A DNA stretch of 64,000 bases from Larkinella knui (lineage in GTDB: Bacteria > Bacteroidota > Bacteroidia > Cytophagales > Spirosomataceae). The stretch spans positions 62,001 through 126,000 of the forward strand of contig NZ_RQJP01000008.1 of assembly GCF_003858645.1 (NCBI RefSeq), read 5' to 3'. A program made the position numbers and the translations under genes. Below the pieces are notes generated by a model that was not told the origin of the DNA, did no database searches, and worked only from the letters and a program-made list of their open reading frames with translations. Positions 55,380 through 64,000 of this stretch are shown here, piece after piece; the stretch's first letter is position 1, and the number at the start of each line of letters is the position of its first letter.

Positions 55380-56516
55380 TCAAGCCAGCACCTGACTTTC
55401 CCGCACCACTTTTTCGTAATAGGCTTCGTAGAGCGGTAAAACGCGCGAAATTTCGAACTCCTTCGCCCGCTCCAGTGCGTTGTGTTTGAAGGTCGGCAGG
55501 TTGTCGTCGTTCAGAATATACAAGGCATTTTTCACCATATCATCCACATCACCGACGTTGCTCAGAAAACCGGTCACGCCCTGCACATTCAGTTCGGGCA
55601 GGCCCCCGGCGTTGGACGTGATCAGCGGTACTTCGCAGGCCAGCGCTTCCAGAGCCGCCAGACCAAAGCTTTCATTTTCGGAAGGCATCAGGAACAGATC
55701 CGCGACCGACAAAACCTCCTCGACGGCATCCAGTTTGCCCAGAAACCGGACATCCCCGTAAATGCCCATGTCGCGGCAGAGCTTTTCGATCCGCGCCCGT
55801 TCCGGCCCATCGCCCGACAGAAGCAACTTACTGGGAATCTGCTTGTTAATCTTATTGAAAATCTGCACCACGTCGTCGATCCGTTTCACCCGCCGAAAGT
55901 TGGACGTGTGGACGATCAGCTTCTCGCCGTTCGGGCAGATGGCCATTTTGAAATGATCTTTTTTCTGCCGTTTAAAGCGATCGAGATCGATGAAATTAGG
56001 AATCACTTCAATGTCCCGGCGAATGGCAAACTGATCCAGTGTTTCCTGCCGGAGGTGCTCCGAAACCGCCGTCACACCGTCCGATTCATTGATACTGAAG
56101 GTAACCACCGGTTCGTACGAAGCATCTTTGCCCACCAGCGTAATGTCCGTTCCGTGGAGCGTGGTAACAAAAGGCACATGCCGACCCTGCGCCCGCAGAA
56201 TCATCTTCGCCATGTAAGCCGCCGAAGCGTGCGGAATGGCGTAATGAACGTGCAAAAGATCCAGCTTTTCGTACTGTACGACGTTCACCATGGCGCTGGC
56301 CAGGGCCGTTTCGTAGGGAGGAAACTGAAACAGCGGATAGGTCGGTATATTTACTTCATGGTAAAAAACATTCTCGTTGAAGAAATCCAGACGGGGCGGT
56401 TGCTGGTAGGTAATAAAGTGGATTTTGTGGCCGGCTTTTGCCAGGGCCTTACCCAGTTCAGTCGCCACAACACCGCTTCCCCCGAAAGTCGGGTAACATA
56501 CTATGCCAATTTTCAT
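55380..56516 (-). CDS. bshA: N-acetyl-alpha-D-glucosaminyl L-malate synthase
   Basis: 378 residues, GT4 family. The N-terminal [20 protein letters not shown], then [39 protein letters not shown] and [20 protein letters not shown] blocks are specific to BshA rather than other GT4 enzymes, and the E-x7-E motif [20 protein letters not shown] is present. It joins UDP-GlcNAc to L-malate, the first step in bacillithiol synthesis. bshB and bshC are not in the window; PIG-L domains elsewhere could act as BshB. Confidence 0.94.
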   Translation of the reverse strand: MKIGIVCYPTFGGSGVVATELGKALAKAGHKIHFITYQQPPRLDFFNENVFYHEVNIPTYPLFQFPPYETALASAMVNVVQYEKLDLLHVHYAIPHASAAYMAKMILRAQGRHVPFVTTLHGTDITLVGKDASYEPVVTFSINESDGVTAVSEHLRQETLDQFAIRRDIEVIPNFIDLDRFKRQKKDHFKMAICPNGEKLIVHTSNFRRVKRIDDVVQIFNKINKQIPSKLLLSGDGPERARIEKLCRDMGIYGDVRFLGKLDAVEEVLSVADLFLMPSENESFGLAALEALACEVPLITSNAGGLPELNVQGVTGFLSNVGDVDDMVKNALYILNDDNLPTFKHNALERAKEFEISRVLPLYEAYYEKVVRESQVLA

Positions 56517-56721
56517 ACAGTAGTAAATGATTGAGGGACTGAGGATTGGAAGGCGTTAGACGGACACAAATTCGATCTGTCGTACCTGCAATCAGTTTCC
56601 ATAACATCATTTTCGGCCATTTGTGTTCACTTATTCGATTTGGCGGAGAAAGATTTTAACAGAGCCGAGGATTCAGGCCGGAAACTGTATCTTTGACCCA
56701 TTGAATTCTATCCTGTCGGTT

Positions 56722-57621
56722 ATGACCCGGAAAGTTCAGGGGCGTCCGGACCGTGCGGCCACTCCACCCTTTTACGTCTTCATTTTAGGTTTTCTGCGAT
56801 TGATCCGGGTACAAAACCTGCTGATTATCGTGGGTACCCAATATTTTGCCCGCGTCACCCTCATCGGCCCCCGCGACAACTGGACCGGTCTGCTGCTGGA
56901 TCCCAAACTTTTTTTGCTTTCACTCTCAACGGTTTGCATTGCCGCAGCCGGTTACATCATCAACGATTACTTCGACATTAAAATCGACATTGTCAACAAA
57001 CCGGAACGGGTCATCATCGGGCGGTATCTGAAACGGCAACTAGCGATGGGGGCGCACCAGGGGCTGAATTTTCTGGGCGTTGTCATTGGCTTTTACCTCA
57101 GCAAATGGGTTTTTGTCGTCAATGTCCTGTCGGTAACGCTGCTGTGGTTTTATTCGGCCCAATTTAAGCGGCAACCGTTTATCGGTAATTTTATCGTTGC
57201 CTTCCTGACGGCTTTATCGCTGATCGTTTTAGCGGTTTATTACCGACAACAGGTTGATTTACTGCTGATTTACGCCTTATTTTCCTTCGTGATCACGCTG
57301 GTGCGGGAGATCATCAAAGACATGGAAGACGTGAAAGGTGACGCCCGCTTCGGTTGCCGGACGTTGCCCATCGTCTGGGGACTCCGCCGAACCAAACAGC
57401 TGCTGTATATCATCATCGCCACCTTCATTCTTTCGTTGTTCACCATTGCCCATTCGCTGCAAAACGCGCAGTTGTTCTGGATGTTCGTCATCCTGCTGGT
57501 CCCGATTGCGTGGCTCGTCTACCGCCTGGTTCGGGCCGACACCCGGCGGGATTTTTCCTACCTGAGTTCACTTTGCAAGCTCATCATGCTCATCGGGGTC
57601 GTCAGTATGGCGTGGGTGTAA
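56722..57621 (+). CDS. UbiA family prenyltransferase (geranylgeranylglycerol-phosphate type)
   Basis: 299 residues from the ATG at 56722; the frame is open to 56623 without similarity. About nine membrane helices. The two Asp-rich motifs are AAGYIINDYFDIKIDIVNKP (NDxxDxxxD) and DMEDVKGDARFGCRTLPI. Bacteroidota annotations call this geranylgeranylglycerol-phosphate transferase, though menaquinone or haem O prenylation belongs to sister families. It is divergent from bshA by 205 bp. Confidence 0.85.
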   Translation: MTRKVQGRPDRAATPPFYVFILGFLRLIRVQNLLIIVGTQYFARVTLIGPRDNWTGLLLDPKLFLLSLSTVCIAAAGYIINDYFDIKIDIVNKPERVIIGRYLKRQLAMGAHQGLNFLGVVIGFYLSKWVFVVNVLSVTLLWFYSAQFKRQPFIGNFIVAFLTALSLIVLAVYYRQQVDLLLIYALFSFVITLVREIIKDMEDVKGDARFGCRTLPIVWGLRRTKQLLYIIIATFILSLFTIAHSLQNAQLFWMFVILLVPIAWLVYRLVRADTRRDFSYLSSLCKLIMLIGVVSMAWV

Positions 57622-57698
57622 CGTCCGTTTACTCAATCATTTGTTCCTTCGACACAAAATCTCCGTACCTTACGGTTTTGTACTAAACTTCTCTTTTC

Positions 57699-58397
57699 AT
57701 GAAAAGTATACTACTCGCGTTACTGATCGGTTTGACCACCTCTTTTTCGCAGGCTCAGGACTGTATGGGGCTGAAATTCAAGCCGGGAACTACCTACGAA
57801 ATGCTTTCCTACACGGCCAAAGACAAGCTATCCGGCCGACTGGTCTATACCATTAAGAGTGTCAAAACCGAAGGCGGTTCAACGCTGATCGGCGTGGTGA
57901 TGCAGTCGTTCGATGAAAAAGACAAAGCCGCCCCGGAAATGGCCGTCACCTACACCTGCACGGGCAATGAGCTCATTGCCGATTTATCGGGCATGGCCCT
58001 GGCTGCGAACGATGCCGCCAAAGGCATGGCGGTGAAGGTCAAGACCAACAAACTGATTTATCCGAAACAGCTGACCGAAGGTGGAAAACTGGCCGATGGC
58101 GAAATGGAAGCCGAAGTCTACAGCAAAGACGCTAAAATGATGGACATGACCATCAACGTCGTAAACCGGCAGGTGGAAAGTAAAGAAAGCCTGACGACCC
58201 CCGCCGGAACGTTCAGCGTCTACAAAATCAGTTCCGATACCAATATGGCCAACCGGATGATGGGCATTCCGATTCGGGTTACGTTCCGTTCGATCAGCTA
58301 CCGGGCCAACGATGTCCTGTTCGATATTAAAACCGAGACGTATAATAAGAACGGCAAGTTGAAAGGGTATATGGTATTGAGTAAAATAACGAACTGA
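57699..58397 (+). CDS. secreted DUF3108-like protein of unknown function
   Basis: 232 residues with Sec signal MKSILLALLIGLTTSFSQAQ. The rest is predicted beta-rich with GLKFKPGTTYEMLSYTAKDK and TPAGTFSVYKISSDTNM blocks, which resemble periplasmic DUF3108/TapB-like proteins common in Bacteroidota. There is no catalytic motif. It follows the prenyltransferase by 77 bp in the same direction. Confidence 0.65.
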   Translation: MKSILLALLIGLTTSFSQAQDCMGLKFKPGTTYEMLSYTAKDKLSGRLVYTIKSVKTEGGSTLIGVVMQSFDEKDKAAPEMAVTYTCTGNELIADLSGMALAANDAAKGMAVKVKTNKLIYPKQLTEGGKLADGEMEAEVYSKDAKMMDMTINVVNRQVESKESLTTPAGTFSVYKISSDTNMANRMMGIPIRVTFRSISYRANDVLFDIKTETYNKNGKLKGYMVLSKITN

Positions 58398-58418
58398 TCG
58401 TTCGTGGTTCGTTTGTGC

Positions 58419-58982
58419 TTATTGCACTGTCAAATCGAAATCGACATTCACATCGTCACTACCCGGTGCCGGTGTGCCATCTTTGGCATTCGGCTGGTGA
58501 CGCAACTGAACTTTCAGTTTTCCGGTCCCGGCTGCGTTCGTTTTTACCGTGCCTTTCAAGCCAATCGGCAGGTTTTTGGCATCTTTGTCACCGTAGGAAT
58601 AGGTTGCTAACGAAGCCGGCGTCAGCGTAAAGACAAACAAATGTTCACCACTTTTTTCGGCCACTTCTTTCGAAACATCGTCGGTCGGCGTTTTGCTTTC
58701 GTCCAGTAACTCCACGGCCAGATCGTAAGTCTTGTTGGCTTTCAGCACAATCCTGTCAAATTTTGTGGGTGCCTGTCCACCGTCGCCGTCCGGATCGCGG
58801 TACGAAAATGTCTGGACCGTCGTGGTGCCCGACTCCGTAAATTTCAGGTTGACCGTCGTTATCAATTCGTTTTCGTCGGCGGGTTCCGGTTCATCGGCTT
58901 TGTCATTACAACCCGTTACCAACCCCATAGCCACCCCCAACATGACCACCCACACCCATTGACGTATTCCTTTTGCCTTCAT
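58419..58982 (-). CDS. lipoprotein of unknown function
   Basis: 187 residues, signal VWVVMLGVAMGLVTGC with lipobox Cys25, then an Asp/Glu/Pro-rich spacer and beta-rich sequence (LITTVNLKFTESGTTTVQTF, ATYSYGDKDAKNLPIGLKGT). No enzymatic motif. Divergent from merC; two palindromes between them may be an operator that controls both genes. A role in metal uptake follows only from that context. Confidence 0.72.
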   Translation of the reverse strand: MKAKGIRQWVWVVMLGVAMGLVTGCNDKADEPEPADENELITTVNLKFTESGTTTVQTFSYRDPDGDGGQAPTKFDRIVLKANKTYDLAVELLDESKTPTDDVSKEVAEKSGEHLFVFTLTPASLATYSYGDKDAKNLPIGLKGTVKTNAAGTGKLKVQLRHQPNAKDGTPAPGSDDVNVDFDLTVQ

Positions 58983-59046
58983 TTTCGATCTGTTTTAGCG
59001 TGTTTCCCGACTGTTTTTGTCCGTTCACCCGCAAAAATAGATATTC

Positions 59047-59083
59047 GCAACAAGGTTGCAAAAATAAATGCAACATAATTGCA
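59047..59083. promoter_or_regulatory. candidate metal-regulator operators between lipoprotein and merC
   Basis: Two palindromes with related half-sites: GCAAC-AAG-GTTGC (59047-59059) and TGCAA-CATAA-TTGCA (59069-59083). Both lie in the 154-bp divergent space. Fur/Zur-family binding is a guess from spacing and the merC neighbour. Confidence 0.45.
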
Positions 59084-59136
59084 AATAAGCTTGGTCAGTA
59101 CAAAAGGATGCGTTTATTTTGTGCTGTTCAACGAGG

Positions 59137-59529
59137 ATGCTGAAGACTATGAAACTGAAAACGCTCAACAGAAAGGCCGATTACATTGGAATCAGTGGGT
59201 CGGTATTGTGCATCATTCACTGCCTGATTACGCCCATCCTGCTGGTTTCTTCGTCTTTCCTGACCAACGATACGGTCCGTTTTGGCTACCTGAGCCTCGA
59301 TTATCTATTCATTGGTGTCAATATTGTAGCCGTCTATTTTGCCACCCGGCATTTTACCACCCCGGCCGTGAAAGCCTGCCTCTGGTTTTTCCTGACTGTA
59401 TTTGCGGTTGCTATTGTGCTCGAAGACGTCAACGAAGCCTTTGAATACCTCGGTTATGCGGCTTCGCTGGGGCTTGTTTTGACCCATCTCACGAACATCC
59501 GGCTTCACCGACTACGCCACACCCATTAA
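59137..59529 (+). CDS. MerC domain membrane protein
   Basis: 130 residues from the ATG at 59137; ATG 59149 or TTG 59119 are alternatives. Four membrane helices and the MerC Cys pair CIIHCLITPIL after ISGSVL, the segment known to carry Hg(II) in mercury resistance. In Bacteroidota such MerC-like proteins often occur beside Fur-type regulators rather than mer operons, so zinc or other metal transport is likelier here. No merA or merR is present. Confidence 0.78.
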   Translation: MLKTMKLKTLNRKADYIGISGSVLCIIHCLITPILLVSSSFLTNDTVRFGYLSLDYLFIGVNIVAVYFATRHFTTPAVKACLWFFLTVFAVAIVLEDVNEAFEYLGYAASLGLVLTHLTNIRLHRLRHTH

Positions 59530-59534
59530 TCATC

Positions 59535-59563
59535 AAACCGCTGCTTCGAAAAGGCAGCGGTTT
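59535..59563 (+). terminator. hairpin after merC
   Basis: AAACCGCTGC (59535-59544) pairs with GCAGCGGTTT (59554-59563), loop of nine. It sits 5 bp after the stop, but only three T follow directly. Confidence 0.65.
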
Positions 59564-59573
59564 CAGAATTCCA

Positions 59574-59591
59574 AAACCGTTTAAACGGTTT
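59574..59591. repeat. REP-like palindrome AAACCGTTTAAACGGTTT
   Basis: A perfect 18-bp palindrome of the B family also seen at 3866-3909 and 32561-32788. A smaller CCCC-GGA-GGGG hairpin is at 59721-59731. The gap 59530-59927 carries no convincing gene; a 98-codon minus-strand frame there (59638-59934) looks random. Confidence 0.75.
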
Positions 59592-59927
59592 CTAGACACG
59601 GTTTCAACTAGAGGCCAATCTATCCTGAATACGGGTTTTATATCCTGCACTTGCGACTACACTTCTCCAACAACCGGCAAAACCAATTTTTCTGATTAAC
59701 TTGAACCAGGAGATTATTGACCCCGGAGGGGGCCGATGTTACTGGCAAAACGGGATTCTGAGAACTCCAGGCGTGTCGCTGGCACTTAAAACGGGTAGGT
59801 AAGAGACGAATCTTATCGTTCACATTTCGATTAATAAAATCACAATTTATTTGCTTTATTAAATTTTGAGTCTCACCTTTCGGGTACGTACACGTTTTTA
59901 TAAACAGATCCCTTACTGGAATATTAT

Positions 59928-60947
59928 ATGGCAAATACGCTTACCCGTAGAGACTTCTCCATTTTAGCCGCGTCCGCTGGTTTAGGGGCGTATCTCCAAC
60001 CATTTGCTACCCTCGGTTCGGCTCCTGCCGGGAAATTTGAAGGAAAAAAAGTAGGGATTATCGGGTTGGACACGTCGCACAGCACTGCTTTCGCGAAAGA
60101 ACTGAACAATCCGACGCCGAATCCCGACTGGCTTGGCTACCGGGTCGTGGCGGCTTACCCCAAAGGCAGCAACGATATTGAATCGAGCGTCAAGCGAATT
60201 CCCGGCTACATCGAGGAAGTCAAAAAGCTTGGCGTTGAAATCGTGAACTCCATCGACGATTTATTGAGTAAAGTGGACGTCGTGCTGCTGGAAACCAACG
60301 ACGGTCGGCTGCACCGGGAACAGGCCGCCAAAGTTTTTGCGGCCGGCAAGCGGGTTTTTATCGACAAGCCCATTGCGGCTTCCCTGAGCGACGCCATCGC
60401 TATTTTTGAGATGGCAAAGAAGAAAGGCATACCGGTTTTTTCGGCTTCGTCGCTCCGGTATATCAAAGGCATTCAGGGCCTGGATAAGAGCCAGGTGGTC
60501 GGAGCCGACACGTATAGCCCGGCGGTTTTGGAAAAAACGCATCCTGATTTGTTCTGGTATGGGGTCCACGGCGTTGAAACGCTGTTTACGGCCATGGGGC
60601 CGGGTTGCCAGAGCGTGATTCGGGTCAATACCCCCGACACCGATATTGTAATTGGCACCTGGAGCGACGGACGCGTTGGTACCTTCCGCGGAACCCGAAC
60701 CGGTAAGCATGAGTACGGCGGCACGGTTTACACCAAAAACGGCAACGTGACGCTGGGGCCCTACGGTGGTTACAATCCGTTGTTGAAAGACATTATTCAC
60801 TTTTTTGAAACCGGAGAAACGCCCGTGAAGCCCGAAGAAACGCTTGAAATCTTCGCCTTTATGGAAGCGGCCGACGAAAGCAAGCGCCAGGGCGGAGCCG
60901 CAGTGACACTGGCCAGTGTCATGAAAAAAGCCCAGAAGTCGTCATAA
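59928..60947 (+). CDS. Gfo/Idh/MocA family oxidoreductase with Tat-like signal
   Basis: 339 residues. N-terminal TLTRRDFSILAASAGLGAYL is a Tat signal, then a Rossmann fold (GKKVGIIGLDTSHSTAFAKE) and the family's EKP-like motif RVFIDKPIAASLSDAI. The C-terminal domain is shorter than in typical members. It oxidises or reduces a sugar or inositol derivative with NAD(P); the substrate is unknown. It is the first of two such genes in a plus-strand block ending in a sugar transporter and nagA. Confidence 0.87.
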   Translation: MANTLTRRDFSILAASAGLGAYLQPFATLGSAPAGKFEGKKVGIIGLDTSHSTAFAKELNNPTPNPDWLGYRVVAAYPKGSNDIESSVKRIPGYIEEVKKLGVEIVNSIDDLLSKVDVVLLETNDGRLHREQAAKVFAAGKRVFIDKPIAASLSDAIAIFEMAKKKGIPVFSASSLRYIKGIQGLDKSQVVGADTYSPAVLEKTHPDLFWYGVHGVETLFTAMGPGCQSVIRVNTPDTDIVIGTWSDGRVGTFRGTRTGKHEYGGTVYTKNGNVTLGPYGGYNPLLKDIIHFFETGETPVKPEETLEIFAFMEAADESKRQGGAAVTLASVMKKAQKSS

Positions 60948-61073
60948 TCTCTTTTTTATTGGCCCACGGGGCCGCCCCCTCCTGCTCAGTTAACCCATTT
61001 CCTAAATTGAGAATGCCAATCTGTGATACGGAATCCCAGTTGGCCACCCTTTTCCAACTCAAAAATTTGTAAA

Positions 61074-62456
61074 ATGACCCAATCGAAAATCAAGACAGAA
61101 AACACCGTTCCTAATCCTCAGTCGCGGAGAACGTTTCTGGGCCAAACCCTGGCCGGAACGGCGGCCTTGAGTCTGGGCGGTATGCTTCCCGGTTTTAGTC
61201 CCAAAAGTTACGCCCGCATTCTGGGGGCCAACGAACGCATTCAGGTGGGGATGATGGGTGTCAACAGCCGGGGTCTGGCTTTGGCCACCAATTACGCCCT
61301 GCAACCCAACTGCGAAGTCCGGTCGGTTTCGGATGTCGACACCCGTGCCGCCGACAAGTGCATTACCACCGTGGAAGGTATTCAGAAATCCAAACCCAAA
61401 GCCATTCCCGACTTCCGGAAGGCACTGGAAGACAAAGAGTTGGATGCGCTGGTGGTGGCTGCGCCGGATCACTGGCACGCACCAGCGGCCATTTTGGCGT
61501 CCAAAGCCGGAAAACACGTATACCTGGAAAAACCGTGCAGCCATAACCCGAACGAGGGCGAAATTCTGGTGGCTGCGTCTAAAAAGTACAAAAACCTCAT
61601 TCAGATGGGCAACCAGCGCCGGTCGTGGCCCAATGTGGCCGCCGGCGTCAAGGCGGTTCGGGATGGCGTAATCGGACGGCCTTATTTTGCCAAAGGCTGG
61701 TATACCAACAACCGGCCCTCCATCGGCGTCGGCAAAGAAGCCGCCGTTCCGTCGTGGCTGAATTACGATTTGTGGCAGGGACCCGCGCCCCGGCAGGCTT
61801 TCAAGGACAATCTGTTGCACTACAACTGGCACTGGTTCTGGCACTGGGGAACGGGTGAAGCCCTCAACAACGGTACGCACATGCTGGACCTCATGCGCTG
61901 GGGTCTCAACGTCGACTACCCAAACCGGGTAACGTCGTCGGGTGGGCGGTATCGCTACCAGGACGATTGGGAAACGCCCGATACGCAGGTCATTAACATT
62001 GAATTTCCAAACAATACCGCTATGACCTGGGAAGGCCGGAGCTGCAACGGGCGAACCGTGGAAGGCAGCAGCGTCGGTGTTATTTTCTACGGCGATACGG
62101 GTTCGTTGCAGATCGACGGGGGAAATGCCTACAAAATTTATGATCTGGAAAACAAGCTGGTGAAGGAAGTCAAGAATGACCTGGTGATCAACGCCCGCGA
62201 CCGAATGAACCCCTCTCAGGCCCTGGACGCGATTCATATCCAGAACTTCTTCGACGGCATTAAAAAAGGGACGGCCCTGAACGCCGATATTTTGGGTGGT
62301 CACCAGAGTACGCTGCTCTGTCAGTTGGGCAACATCGCCCTGCGGTCGGGCGGTACGCTGGAAATTGATCCGACCAACGGGCACATCAAGAACAACCGCC
62401 AGGCGCAACAATACTGGAAACGTGATTACCAGCGGGGCTGGGAACCAACCGTTTAA
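61074..62456 (+). CDS. Gfo/Idh/MocA family oxidoreductase with Tat-like signal (second)
   Basis: 460 residues from the ATG at 61074; an upstream GTG (61023) is unlikely. The Tat signal QSRRTFLGQTLAGTAALSLG precedes IQVGMMGVNSRGLALATNYA (NAD fold), AGKHVYLEKPCSHNPNEGE (EKP motif), and a C-terminal domain with WHWFWHWGTGEALNNGTHML. Closely similar Bacteroidota proteins belong to the exported Gfo/Idh group that handles sugars, often glycosaminoglycan or host glycan derivatives. Gap to the MFS gene is 12 bp, so likely one operon. Confidence 0.9.
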   Translation: MTQSKIKTENTVPNPQSRRTFLGQTLAGTAALSLGGMLPGFSPKSYARILGANERIQVGMMGVNSRGLALATNYALQPNCEVRSVSDVDTRAADKCITTVEGIQKSKPKAIPDFRKALEDKELDALVVAAPDHWHAPAAILASKAGKHVYLEKPCSHNPNEGEILVAASKKYKNLIQMGNQRRSWPNVAAGVKAVRDGVIGRPYFAKGWYTNNRPSIGVGKEAAVPSWLNYDLWQGPAPRQAFKDNLLHYNWHWFWHWGTGEALNNGTHMLDLMRWGLNVDYPNRVTSSGGRYRYQDDWETPDTQVINIEFPNNTAMTWEGRSCNGRTVEGSSVGVIFYGDTGSLQIDGGNAYKIYDLENKLVKEVKNDLVINARDRMNPSQALDAIHIQNFFDGIKKGTALNADILGGHQSTLLCQLGNIALRSGGTLEIDPTNGHIKNNRQAQQYWKRDYQRGWEPTV

Positions 62457-62468
62457 ACCGGCACTACG

Positions 62469-63848
62469 ATGAAAAACCAAACCAAGACGGTTGACGTAGG
62501 GTCGCTGAGTCAGCGGGATACGCGAATTTCCATTGCCTTAATCGGGTTGCTGTTCTTCGTTTTCGGGTTCGTGACCTGGGTCAACGCTATCCTGATTCCG
62601 TATTTCAAGATTGCCTGCGAACTGACCAATTTCCAGTCGTATCTGGTCACGTTTGCGTTTTACATCTCCTATTTCGTCATGTCGGTGCCCTCGTCGTACC
62701 TGCTGAAAGCCACCGGTTTCAAGAAAGGAATGATGATCGGTTTCTGGATTATGGCGCTGGGTGCATTCATTTTCGTACCGGCCGCGCTGACCCGAACCTA
62801 CGAGATTTTTCTGCTGGGCCTGTTCATGATCGGTGTCGGTCTGGCGGTTTTGCAGACGGCGGCCAATCCGTACATCACGGTTTTGGGACCGAAAGAGCGG
62901 GCCGCCCAGCGCATCAGCATCATGGGCATCGGCAACAAAGGGGCCGGTATTCTGGCCCCCATTCTGTTTGCTGCGGTTATTTTGCGGGCAACGGATACGG
63001 ACCTCTTCAGTCAGCTGCCGGGCATGTCGCTCACCGAAAAAGCCCAGGCGCTGGACGAACTGGTTCGGCGGGTGATTGTCCCCTACTCGGTCATGGGTTG
63101 CGTACTGATCGGGCTCGGAATTCTGGTTCGTTACTCGCCTTTGCCCGAAATCAATACCGAGCAGGAAACCACCGAAGTGGCGGCTGCCAACGTCGGAAAA
63201 ACGTCGGTCCTCCAATTTCCGCATCTGGTGCTGGGGGCGCTGGCCATTTTTCTGCACGTCGGAACGCAGGTGATCTCGATCGATACGATCATTGGGTACG
63301 CCAGTTCGATGGGCATTTCGCTGCTGGAGGCCAAAACGTTTCCGTCGTACACGCTTTTTGCCGCCATTTGCGGTTATCTGCTGGGCATTATTCTGATTCC
63401 CAAACGCATTAGTCAGGTCAACGTGTTCAGAATCTGTACGGTATTGGGGCTGACGTTCACCCTGCTTATTATTTTCGCGAAAAGCAGCGTATTTTTTCTA
63501 GGCCATCAGGCCGACGTTTCCATCTGGTTTATCGTGCTGCTGGGACTCGCCAATTCGCTGGTTTGGGCCAGCATCTGGCCGCTGGCCCTCGATGGGCTGG
63601 GGCGGTTTACGAAAGTTGGGGCGGCTTTGATGATCATGGGTCTGAGCGGCAATGCCATTCTGCCTTTGGTTTACGGTTATCTCGCTGATCAGTACGGTCT
63701 TCGGGAGGCTTACTGGGTTCTGTTTCCCTGCTATTTATATTTAGCGTATTATGCCTTTTACGGGCACCGCATTCGCCGGTGGGGGATTTTCGGGGCGGCT
63801 AAAACACCTGTACATGAACAACACTGGCAAGGCACCACAACGGATTAA
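62469..63848 (+). CDS. sugar MFS transporter (FucP/NagP/GlcP-like)
   Basis: 459 residues and 12 membrane segments. It begins with the FHS-family signature FFVFGFVTWVNAILIPYFKI and continues PSSYLLKATGFKKGMMIGF and GLAVLQTAANPYITVLGP. FHS transporters import fucose, glucose, galactose or GlcNAc with protons. The overlap with nagA by 35 bp suggests N-acetylglucosamine or a related amino sugar here. Confidence 0.9.
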   Translation: MKNQTKTVDVGSLSQRDTRISIALIGLLFFVFGFVTWVNAILIPYFKIACELTNFQSYLVTFAFYISYFVMSVPSSYLLKATGFKKGMMIGFWIMALGAFIFVPAALTRTYEIFLLGLFMIGVGLAVLQTAANPYITVLGPKERAAQRISIMGIGNKGAGILAPILFAAVILRATDTDLFSQLPGMSLTEKAQALDELVRRVIVPYSVMGCVLIGLGILVRYSPLPEINTEQETTEVAAANVGKTSVLQFPHLVLGALAIFLHVGTQVISIDTIIGYASSMGISLLEAKTFPSYTLFAAICGYLLGIILIPKRISQVNVFRICTVLGLTFTLLIIFAKSSVFFLGHQADVSIWFIVLLGLANSLVWASIWPLALDGLGRFTKVGAALMIMGLSGNAILPLVYGYLADQYGLREAYWVLFPCYLYLAYYAFYGHRIRRWGIFGAAKTPVHEQHWQGTTTD

Positions 63849-64000
63849 GATTATCAACGGCCGGATTCTGACACCCTACCGGCTCATTCCCAACGGAACG
63901 ATCCTGATTACCGGAAACACGATTACGGAAGTCAGCGACCGCGCTATTGACGTGCCTGACGCGTTGGAACTAGATGCGGCCGGAGCCTATGTGTCGCCCG
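63814..64000 (+). CDS. nagA: N-acetylglucosamine-6-phosphate deacetylase (5' part)
   Basis: An ATG at 63814 opens a frame that runs off the right edge (about 62 codons): IKIINGRILTPYRLIPNGTI, then ITGNTITEV and DAAGAYVSP. This is the start of a NagA composite domain, just ahead of the metal-binding GFIDIHVHG. It would make GlcN6P for the NagB enzymes. The start overlaps the transporter stop by 35 bp in a different frame. Confidence 0.78.
   Translation, partial: MNNTGKAPQRIKIINGRILTPYRLIPNGTILITGNTITEVSDRAIDVPDALELDAAGAYVSP

Noticed and set aside
55482-56534. 350-codon plus-strand frame opposite bshA
   Set aside because: It lies wholly within bshA and has no motif of its own.
59638-59934. 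98-codon minus-strand frame in the gap before the first Gfo/Idh gene
   Set aside because: No recognisable domain, mixed composition, and it crosses a REP-like hairpin and the start region of the next gene.
61059-62480. 473-codon open frame antisense to the second Gfo/Idh gene
   Set aside because: The same shadow effect; the sense strand carries a complete oxidoreductase with a Tat signal.
1-64000. tRNA, rRNA or riboswitch genes
   Set aside because: I looked through the gaps for cloverleaf, rRNA and common riboswitch consensus sequences and found none that I could support.

Overview
The window looks like chromosome of a Bacteroidota bacterium, most likely a cytophagalean of the Spirosoma/Larkinella type (lineage inferred from gene content, not from a search). 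Support: a fused glucosamine-6-phosphate deaminase/PIG-L protein, NagX (DUF5009), BshA, a Bacteroidota-type arginine operon (GNAT-argG-argC), LolA directly after FtsK, promoter sequences close to TAnnTTTG, and several Tat-like or lipoprotein leaders. I saw no rRNA, tRNA, CRISPR array, prophage or plasmid replication gene. Both edges cut genes: an ABC permease at the left and nagA at the right.

Layout. 1-5.1 kb: ABC permease fragment, LD-carboxypeptidase, NagB-PIG-L fusion, NagX. 5.2-9.5 kb: M16 protease, AraC regulator, SnoaL-like protein. 9.6-17.4 kb: envelope block with a transglutaminase-like lipoprotein, an O-antigen ligase/TPR protein, a small membrane peptide, a CPBP protease and an SGNH/MBOAT acyltransferase pair. 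17.4-23.1 kb: HxlR regulator, VOC protein, siderophore-interacting flavoprotein, M20 amidohydrolase, dihaem cytochrome, DinB, second NagB. 23.1-28.2 kb: BlaI/M56/TlpA operon and a three-unit secreted repeat protein. 28.5-34.3 kb: oxygenase-type reductase, UvrA, a REP-associated (RAYT-like) Y1 transposase, sterol desaturase. 34.4-42.2 kb: proBA, aat, then GNAT-argG-glycosyltransferase-argC. 42.5-50.3 kb: acyl-CoA ligase, LytTR protein, CysM, PyrD, FtsK, LolA. 50.4-59.5 kb: 1299-residue hybrid histidine kinase, PurQ, BshA, UbiA prenyltransferase, secreted proteins, MerC. 59.9-64 kb: two Gfo/Idh/MocA oxidoreductases, a sugar MFS transporter and the start of nagA.

Two themes recur. Amino-sugar and cell-wall recycling genes (LD-carboxypeptidase, two NagB proteins, NagX, sugar MFS, NagA) are spread over the window. 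The gaps between genes are studded with perfect or near-perfect palindromes. They fall into a few sequence families, among them CCCCCGGTTTAAACCGGGGG, CCCACGGTTTAAACCGTGGG, AAACCGTTTAAACGGTTT and GCCCCAGCGGGGC. The densest cluster adjoins the one Y1 transposase, and one 30-bp inverted pair supplies both the uvrA stop codon and the C-terminal codons of the transposase. This REP/RAYT system is the most interesting structure I found. Next are the small peptide/O-antigen ligase/transglutaminase cluster and the BlaI-M56-thioredoxin operon.
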